A DNA stretch of 6,331 nucleotides from assembly GCA_030622125.1 (NCBI GenBank), contig JAUXGM010000130.1:1-6331 (forward strand). Direction: 5' to 3'. Position 1 is the first letter of the stretch; every line of letters begins with the position of its first letter. This DNA comes from a bacterium. GTDB taxonomy: Bacteria > AUK180. Below are positions 1-4,481 of the stretch, piece by piece. Below the pieces are notes generated by a model. The model was not told where the DNA came from. It did no database searches and saw nothing but the letters and a program-made list of their open reading frames with translations. The translations under genes and the position numbers were made by a program.

Positions 1-2008
1 AAAAGAGGTTTATTTATCCTGCGATCCCGGCATCGCTTATTATTTTTATGTTAGAGGTAGTGAATTATACGATGAGATCTGGATAAATATATATCGTCCT
101 GTTTTAGATGATCAGGGCAAGGAAACGGGAGAAGTTCGGCTTTATAGAGACGGAAGGTATAAAAATTATGGGACCTATTGGGAGTGGAAATCAGGGGGTT
201 ATACGCATAATTGGGATATCAGTTCTGAATATTTTGGTGTTTATTTAACAATGAAAGATTCCTTTTGGGGAATGGAATACTGGAGTGCGGGAAAGTATCC
301 GGGAAAATGGAAAACAGGGGCGATAAGAAAACAATGCTATGGGGATGGAACGGTTTACGAGGAAACATTCTTAAATTTAAGTAATTTTACAATTATTGAC
401 GATTATCCGCCGGAGGTCAAGATATATTATCCCGAATCAAATAAAATTTACCATGATACAGTTCCGGTAGAAATCAAAGGTAAGGATAATTGTATGGTTA
501 CAAATCTGCAAATTTACATAGATGGAGATACTAAAATCAATATTAATGAGGATTACTATAATAATATTTTTTCCATATCCGATTTATCGGAGGGGACACA
601 TACCGTAAGCGCTAAAGCAACTGATCAAGCAGGTAAAATAGGAGACGGACATGTATATTTTCGTAAATATATCTACACACTTAATTATTACTCGGGCAAT
701 AATCAAACAGGTTTAACAAGTAGTAAAATACCGGAACCTTTAATTGTTAAAATAATAGATAAAGAAGGAAAACCACATAGTAATGTTCCAATTGTATTTG
801 CGATAGATTCAAAACCTGGTGGAGCAAAAGGAACATCATTTTCTGATGGAAGCGAAGTAACCGATATTACCATAAAAACAAATAGTGAAGGTTTAGCACA
901 GGCATATCTTTATTTTGGTTCAGCAAAAGGAATTTATACCGTTACGGCAAGTTGTAGCGAGGCATCTTTTGGTTCACCTGTTACATTTAGTGAAGAAGCA
1001 AAAGTTCCTGATGTAAAAATTACATGGATGGGATATAATGATAATGTTAAAATTGAAGATTTTTTGCCGGTTTATAATGCAAATTTTAATGAAACAGGAG
1101 GGTTAATTGTATCTCAAAATGATACTGTTGGAGTTGGAATTGATAAAGATAAAAATGTAATCATTAGTCCACATTTTACCATGAATGCATACCCTAAAAA
1201 ACCACCGTTTGGAGATTGGCATCCATCCTGTAAATACGGTTGGAATATTAAGGGAGTAACAGGTCATAATAAACAAGTAAAAGCGGAAACCAAAATTGAT
1301 TGGACAGGAAATTTTACAATTAAAAAGAAAGTTGGCAGCCCTGATACTAAAAAATTTGGTCCGCATAATCTTCAAATTAATTTTACATTTAAACATAATA
1401 AGGAAGCAGTCGGCAAACAGAAGATAAATGTCCCAGTAAAGATATTTTTTGCGAAAGGGGAATGGTCTTATCAAGCAGTTGATTATGATTTGGATGGAAG
1501 ACCTAATTGGTTTGAATTCTGGCTTAAGGCATTGGGAGAATCACAAAGAAGAGTTTATTATACTAATACCATAAATTGGGGAGAATATAGACGCACCTGG
1601 ACAGATGCACCTGATCTGATATACATTGGAGGACAAGCAGGATATGGACCTGAAGAAAGGCATGGTAAAATAGGAATTGATTGTTTTTATTGCATAATGA
1701 CACATGAATTTCAGCATCTAAAAGATTTTCAGTATGTCATTAATAAATATGGCACATGTAAACCTTGGTGTATTAATGATCCCGCTAAACCAGGTCCGGA
1801 TACATTATCAGAAGAGATTGACAAAGACGGTGACGGTCTTCCCAATGAGATAGATCCATTTCCAGAGGATGTGAATGGAGCAGGATATGATGAATATACA
1901 GGTAAAGATGTCTGGCAGGGTGATTGGGAATATAGGGCAAGACAGGTTGAGGATGTTACCGCTCCGGCTGATATTGACTGGGCAAATCCAGGAAAACAAA
2001 CTAAATAA
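1..2008 (+). CDS. Secreted Ig-like multidomain protein with HEFQH metallopeptidase motif (5' partial)
   Basis: The frame is open from the left edge (first full codon at position 2), with no stop upstream of the ATG at 251. The gene therefore starts outside the window, and 668 codons are visible. Numbering from the first visible codon, residues ~135-222 look like a bacterial Ig-like domain (PPEVKIYYP at its start, TDQAGKIGDG near its end). Residues ~225-335 resemble an invasin/Big_1-type Ig module (KIIDKEGKPHSNVPIVFAI, then TNSEGLAQAYLYFG). The C-terminal part has two EF-hand-like calcium loops, DYDLDGRPNWFE from D494 and DKDGDGLPNEID from D607. Between them lies THEFQHLKDF, an HEXXH zinc motif at residues 568-572. 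By family knowledge HEXXH indicates a metallopeptidase, with His and His binding zinc and Glu catalytic. The third ligand is not obvious; an acidic residue in the following DTLSEEIDKD stretch is a candidate. Nearby cysteines (CFYC, CKPWC) suggest disulfides and an extracytoplasmic location. The substrate is unknown, and the peptidase call is moderate. Confidence 0.8.
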   Translation, partial: KEVYLSCDPGIAYYFYVRGSELYDEIWINIYRPVLDDQGKETGEVRLYRDGRYKNYGTYWEWKSGGYTHNWDISSEYFGVYLTMKDSFWGMEYWSAGKYPGKWKTGAIRKQCYGDGTVYEETFLNLSNFTIIDDYPPEVKIYYPESNKIYHDTVPVEIKGKDNCMVTNLQIYIDGDTKININEDYYNNIFSISDLSEGTHTVSAKATDQAGKIGDGHVYFRKYIYTLNYYSGNNQTGLTSSKIPEPLIVKIIDKEGKPHSNVPIVFAIDSKPGGAKGTSFSDGSEVTDITIKTNSEGLAQAYLYFGSAKGIYTVTASCSEASFGSPVTFSEEAKVPDVKITWMGYNDNVKIEDFLPVYNANFNETGGLIVSQNDTVGVGIDKDKNVIISPHFTMNAYPKKPPFGDWHPSCKYGWNIKGVTGHNKQVKAETKIDWTGNFTIKKKVGSPDTKKFGPHNLQINFTFKHNKEAVGKQKINVPVKIFFAKGEWSYQAVDYDLDGRPNWFEFWLKALGESQRRVYYTNTINWGEYRRTWTDAPDLIYIGGQAGYGPEERHGKIGIDCFYCIMTHEFQHLKDFQYVINKYGTCKPWCINDPAKPGPDTLSEEIDKDGDGLPNEIDPFPEDVNGAGYDEYTGKDVWQGDWEYRARQVEDVTAPADIDWANPGKQTK

Positions 2009-2009
2009 A

Positions 2010-2015
2010 AGGAGG
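2010..2015 (+). promoter_or_regulatory. Ribosome binding site fixing the start of the HEAT-like gene
   Basis: A perfect AGGAGG lies 6 bases before the ATG at 2022 and just after the upstream stop codon (2006-2008). The same frame is open further upstream to an ATG at 1875. That stretch overlaps the preceding gene, and starting there would bury the signal peptide, so 2022 is the real start. Confidence 0.85.
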
Positions 2016-2021
2016 TTTGTA

Positions 2022-3107
2022 ATGAAAAAAAAATTAATGCTAATTATTATGATTATGTTTTTTATTTTTCCAATAGATAATATATTTTCTTATTATGATG
2101 ATCCTACGGAAAGAATAGAAACGGAACGAATGTTGAAAACAGCAACAATTGATGAATTAATTCAAAGATTTGAAGAGGTAGGATATGCTACTACAAAAAA
2201 AATAATAATAGAAGAAATAGGTAAAAGAGAAAATATAAAAGCAATCTCATTTCTAAAAAAAATTATTAAAGAAAAAAATAAAAAATGTAAGAGGACTGAA
2301 CTCTCCATTGGTTTAACTTATGGTGAAACTGGCATTTCTGCTTGTGCCTATGTAATGATGAGAAAGATAGAAATGAAGGATTTAAATGAGGATGAAAAAT
2401 TAAAAATCTACGAAAAGATGATTAATGACAATTTTGAAAAAGGTGATAGATTTATAGCACATTATGCTATAGAAATATTATCAAATTGGAATGATAAAAA
2501 ACCACTTGCATTTTTAAGAAAACTTAGCAGAACTGAAAAGGAAAATTATAATACATTAAAATTACAGCTTGAATTATATAAATATGATAATGCGGGAAAG
2601 GCAAAAGTTCTTTGTAACTTTATGAAAGAACCAAACCATTCATCAATTGCTTATATAGCCGTAGGACAACTTTTAGACGAAACAGGGAGAGAGGGTTGGC
2701 AATATATTAAGGATCTTTTTATAGATATAGCCGATAAGAAAGTAATATTGAATAAAAATATTGAATATAATTATAGGATAGATGAAACAATTATTGTTAA
2801 TGTGGTTAGTTCTCTTGCAATCACAGGGAATGGAATGGATACCCTAAATGTAATAAAATCAAATCTCCATAAATTTGATAAGAAATTACAACGCAAGATA
2901 ATAAGATATGCAATGGGTGGAATTACTAATAATGCAGACGAACAAACCTGTTATGAATTAATTTCACTTGCAAAGAAATATGATGACAAATTAGTAAAAG
3001 AGACAATAAACAGAATAGTATGCAATAAAAGATTTCAGAAATTGGCTTGGGAAGAAGAGAAAAAGTTTGAAATGGAATTAAAAAAGAAGAATGGGGGTCA
3101 AAAATGA
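2022..3107 (+). CDS. Exported all-helical HEAT-like repeat protein
   Basis: The product has 361 residues. It starts with a typical Sec signal peptide: a Lys-rich n-region (MKKK), a hydrophobic core at residues 5-18, and a plausible cleavage after Ser23 in DNIFSYYDD. It has no lipobox cysteine, so it should be periplasmic or released rather than a lipoprotein. The mature part is rich in Lys, Glu, Ile and Leu and reads as successive amphipathic helix pairs, for example [65 protein letters not shown] and LQRKIIRYAMGGITNNADE. This pattern is typical of HEAT/PBS-lyase-type solenoids used as protein-binding scaffolds. I see no catalytic motif. The C-terminus is strongly basic (KKKNGGQK). The gene follows the Ig/metallopeptidase gene by 13 bases and overlaps the next gene by 4, so the three are probably co-transcribed. 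The solenoid assignment rests on the helical pattern only, and the function is unknown. Confidence 0.85.
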   Translation: MKKKLMLIIMIMFFIFPIDNIFSYYDDPTERIETERMLKTATIDELIQRFEEVGYATTKKIIIEEIGKRENIKAISFLKKIIKEKNKKCKRTELSIGLTYGETGISACAYVMMRKIEMKDLNEDEKLKIYEKMINDNFEKGDRFIAHYAIEILSNWNDKKPLAFLRKLSRTEKENYNTLKLQLELYKYDNAGKAKVLCNFMKEPNHSSIAYIAVGQLLDETGREGWQYIKDLFIDIADKKVILNKNIEYNYRIDETIIVNVVSSLAITGNGMDTLNVIKSNLHKFDKKLQRKIIRYAMGGITNNADEQTCYELISLAKKYDDKLVKETINRIVCNKRFQKLAWEEEKKFEMELKKKNGGQK

Positions 3108-4036
3108 ATAAAAAAATTATACAAATTATAACCTGCTTTTTAGTTATTTTTTTACTATTCGGGAATAATATTTATTCCTATTCCGTTGAAAGTAATTCAA
3201 AAGATAATAAGATTATACTAACGATTGAAAATAAGGATAATAAAAAGATGAAGAACCTAACACTCTTAATAAGTCATTATCCCGAATGGATAAATTTCAC
3301 TAAAAATGGTTTTTCAATAGGTGATATTGATAAAAATGAAAGTACGGATATAGAAATTAGTTTTAATGTTTCTCCGGAAGCAAAGAAAGGCGATAATGGT
3401 TCTGCTGCTTTTCTTGTTGCAAGAGGAAATAAGATACTATGGTCAAAAGGTGTTTATTTAAAGATAACAGAGCCTCCTTCCATTCCTGAGATTACGGCAA
3501 TTACACAGAAAGATCAGATTGTAAGTCTGAGTTGGAAAGCATCGCATAGCGAGAATGGAATATCGGGTTATAATGTTTATAGAAGTGAAATATCCGAAGG
3601 ACCTTATAATAAAATAGTAGGTTTAGTAAATGAAACCCATTATTATGACAATAATGTTGAAAATGGCAAGATATATTATTATGTTGTAACCGCTGTTGAT
3701 AACGAAGATTGTGAAAGTGCATATTCAAATGAAAAAAGTATAAGATTAACAAGAGCAAAAGGAAATCTGGATTCTGTAGTTACCTTTCCAAATCCATGGA
3801 AACGAGATTGCGGAAAAGATTATATGGTTTTTAGAAACTTAACACCAACGGCAACGATAAAGATTTTTAGTGTAAGCGGCAAATTAGTTAATAAAATAGA
3901 GGAAAAAGACGGAGATGGTGAAGCAAAATGGTATTTGGATAATATAAGTCAAAAGATTGTAAGTTCAGGAGTTTACCTATACAGTATTGAAGGAAATAAT
4001 TGTAAAAGGGAAGGGAAGATTGTAATAATAAAATAA
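3104..4036 (+). CDS. Secreted fibronectin type III protein with FlgD-like/T9SS-type C-terminal domain
   Basis: The product has 310 residues. Its ATG overlaps the upstream TGA (ATGA), and a GGGGGT ribosome site lies about 5 bases before it, indicating translational coupling. A Sec signal peptide covers residues 1 to ~25 (hydrophobic 5-19, cleavage near IYSYS). Residues ~26-120 form a beta-rich segment with a CARDB/NEW3-like look (IILTIENKDNKKMKNLTLLI, then STDIEISFNVSPEAKKGDNG). Residues ~124-217 are a clear fibronectin type III domain (VSLSWKAS, GYNVYRSE, YYYVVTAVD, SAYSNE). Residues ~222-310 match the C-terminal FlgD-like / type A sorting-domain pattern: FPNPW at 228-232, then TIKIFSVSGKLV, EAKW and SSGVYLYSIEG, ending in KIVIIK. 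In Bacteroidetes this class of domain directs type IX secretion and surface attachment. In other phyla the role is inferred. The protein is probably displayed or released at the surface together with its operon partners. No enzymatic motif is seen. Confidence 0.9.
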   Translation: MNKKIIQIITCFLVIFLLFGNNIYSYSVESNSKDNKIILTIENKDNKKMKNLTLLISHYPEWINFTKNGFSIGDIDKNESTDIEISFNVSPEAKKGDNGSAAFLVARGNKILWSKGVYLKITEPPSIPEITAITQKDQIVSLSWKASHSENGISGYNVYRSEISEGPYNKIVGLVNETHYYDNNVENGKIYYYVVTAVDNEDCESAYSNEKSIRLTRAKGNLDSVVTFPNPWKRDCGKDYMVFRNLTPTATIKIFSVSGKLVNKIEEKDGDGEAKWYLDNISQKIVSSGVYLYSIEGNNCKREGKIVIIK

Positions 4037-4051
4037 TGTAAATGGTAAAAT

Positions 4052-4087
4052 AAAAATACACAAAAGTTACTATTTTTTTGCATTTTT
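4052..4087 (+). terminator. Weak AU-rich terminator-like hairpin and U tract
   Basis: Sixteen bases after the third gene stops, AAAAATA (4052-4058) can pair with TATTTTT (4071-4077) around a 12-base loop. The 3' arm runs into a T-rich tract reaching 4087. The stem has only A-U pairs, so it would be weak. No G+C-rich intrinsic terminator occurs before the next gene. This is a candidate end of the secreted-protein operon only. Confidence 0.3.
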
Positions 4088-4151
4088 TAATTTGGGCTTG
4101 ACATTTCTCAATCTCTATTCCCGAAATTTCAAATTGCAAATCTTATTTCCG

Positions 4152-4169
4152 GATCAATTTCTTTTGATC
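4152..4169 (+). repeat. Inverted repeat GATCAA-N6-TTGATC, candidate activator site
   Basis: This is a perfect 6-bp dyad with a 6-base spacer. A further GATC follows at 4171-4174, and GGATCA/TGATCC (4151-4156 and 4170-4175) gives an alternative wider pairing. Its centre is about 138 bases before the predicted sigma-54 start, within the range where enhancer-binding proteins of the NtrC class usually bind. Binding is inferred; no known activator consensus was recognised. Confidence 0.45.
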
Positions 4170-4191
4170 TGATCCAAAACTGTTTAATTTT

Positions 4192-4212
4192 AGTGTCAAA
4201 TATTTTTACACT
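4192..4212 (+). repeat. Imperfect inverted repeat AGTGT-N-AAA-N3-TTT-N-ACACT, candidate activator site
   Basis: This is a 21-base palindrome with 8 matched pairs and one mismatched pair, centred at 4202, about 97 bases before the predicted sigma-54 start. Its centre is 41.5 bases from the GATCAA dyad centre, close to four helical turns, so both would face the same side of the DNA. It contains TGT-N11-ACA, one base longer than the NifA-type TGT-N10-ACA, so I do not call it a NifA site. Confidence 0.4.
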
Positions 4213-4235
4213 TCAAATTAGTTGAAAAGAATTAT

Positions 4236-4251
4236 TTGCGATATATTGCGA
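4236..4251 (+). repeat. Direct repeat TTGCGA with a 10-base period
   Basis: TTGCGA occurs at 4236-4241 and again at 4246-4251, one helical turn apart, shortly before the sigma-54 promoter. It may be a regulator or bending-protein site, or it may be chance in AT-rich DNA. Confidence 0.3.
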
Positions 4252-4272
4252 ACATATAAATATTTAAGAAAT

Positions 4273-4288
4273 TGGCACGATGGTTGCT
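4273..4288 (+). promoter_or_regulatory. Sigma-54 (RpoN) -24/-12 promoter of the small ORF-dnaK unit
   Basis: The sequence TGGCACG-ATGG-TTGCT matches the sigma-54 consensus TGGCACG-N4-TTGCW at every defined position. The diagnostic GG (4274-4275) and GC (4286-4287) have the required spacing. Transcription is expected to begin about 12 bases after the GC, near 4298-4300, giving a leader of roughly 47 bases before the ATG at 4346. By family knowledge such promoters are silent without an AAA+ enhancer-binding protein. None is encoded in this window. Confidence 0.85.
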
Positions 4289-4298
4289 ATATATGTAG

Positions 4299-4315
4299 TG
4301 GCTAAGGAAAAGCCA
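4299..4315 (+). promoter_or_regulatory. Short hairpin at the predicted 5' end of the sigma-54 transcript
   Basis: TGGCT (4299-4303) pairs perfectly with AGCCA (4311-4315) around the 7-base loop AAGGAAA. The stem begins almost exactly at the predicted +1. A 5'-terminal stem-loop can protect an mRNA from decay that starts at its 5' end; that role is inferred here. The loop's AAGGA is too far from the ATG at 4346 to act as its ribosome site. Confidence 0.45.
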
Positions 4316-4334
4316 AAAACGCTATTTAAATTAT

Positions 4335-4340
4335 AGGAGG
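4335..4340 (+). promoter_or_regulatory. Ribosome binding site of the 40-codon ORF
   Basis: A perfect AGGAGG lies 5 bases before the ATG at 4346. It is the main reason for treating the very short ORF that follows as translated. Confidence 0.75.
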
Positions 4341-4345
4341 CTATT

Positions 4346-4468
4346 ATGAGTATAAGTATAAGGCATGATAATTCAATTTTTGGTGGATTATCGCAATTAG
4401 ATGGTATATTAAAAATTGTTCTTAAAAAAGTTCAAAGAACAAAAGCAAAAAAAATTGAAATTAAATAA
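4346..4468 (+). CDS. Small basic 40-residue protein upstream of dnaK
   Basis: The ORF runs from ATG at 4346 to TAA at 4466-4468. It begins MSISIRHDNSIFGG and ends RTKAKKIEIK. The second half is strongly basic, with 9 Lys and 1 Arg among the last 18 residues, and contains a likely amphipathic helix (LDGILKIVLKKVQR). There is no signal peptide, cysteine pair or recognised domain. Support for translation is a perfect AGGAGG at ideal spacing, a consensus sigma-54 promoter immediately upstream, and dnaK only 13 bases after its stop, so it is the first cistron of that mRNA. It could be a small functional protein such as a DnaK partner or stress peptide, a leader peptide whose translation affects dnaK expression, or the remnant of a larger gene. 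I do not recognise it, and none of these roles is shown by the sequence. Confidence 0.6.
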   Translation: MSISIRHDNSIFGGLSQLDGILKIVLKKVQRTKAKKIEIK

Positions 4469-4469
4469 T

Positions 4470-4475
4470 AAGGAG
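4470..4475 (+). promoter_or_regulatory. Ribosome binding site of dnaK
   Basis: AAGGAG lies 6 bases before the ATG at 4482, in the 13-base gap after the small ORF's stop. The short gap would allow ribosomes ending the small ORF to restart on dnaK. Confidence 0.8.
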
Positions 4476-4481
4476 TAAAAG

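Larger units (their letters stand above)
4037..4345 (+). other. Intergenic regulatory region between the secreted-protein operon and the dnaK unit
   Basis: These 309 bases hold no convincing gene on either strand. In order they contain an AT-rich terminator-like tract, an isolated TTGACA hexamer (4098-4103) without a matching -10 box, a GATCAA/TTGATC dyad, an AGTGT/ACACT dyad, a TTCAA/TTGAA dyad (4212-4226), a TTGCGA direct repeat, a sigma-54 promoter, a short hairpin and a ribosome binding site. The order dyads, then promoter, then leader is the layout expected of an enhancer-dependent promoter. Confidence 0.7.

Noticed and set aside
251-2008. Treating the ATG at 251 as the start of the first gene
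   Set aside because: The frame is open without a stop to the window edge and encodes plausible beta-rich protein upstream, so 251 is an internal Met.
1875-2021. Possible earlier start for the HEAT-like gene at ATG 1875
   Set aside because: It would overlap the upstream gene by 134 bases and bury the signal peptide, and it lacks the perfect AGGAGG found before 2022.
4098-4126. TTGACA as a sigma-70 -35 box
   Set aside because: No acceptable -10 hexamer lies 16-18 bases downstream (the sequence there is CCGAAA-like).
3888-4139. Minus-strand ORF of 83 codons reaching into the intergenic region
   Set aside because: It overlaps the end of the FN3 gene, is low-complexity and Ile/Tyr/Leu-rich from AT-rich DNA, and has no convincing ribosome site or family resemblance.
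4194-4210. NifA-type upstream activator sequence TGT-N10-ACA
   Set aside because: The spacing is N11, and the downstream genes are not nitrogen-fixation genes.
4037-4481. CIRCE (HrcA operator) upstream of dnaK
   Set aside because: No TTAGCACTC-N9-GAGTGCTAA or close variant was found on reading the region.
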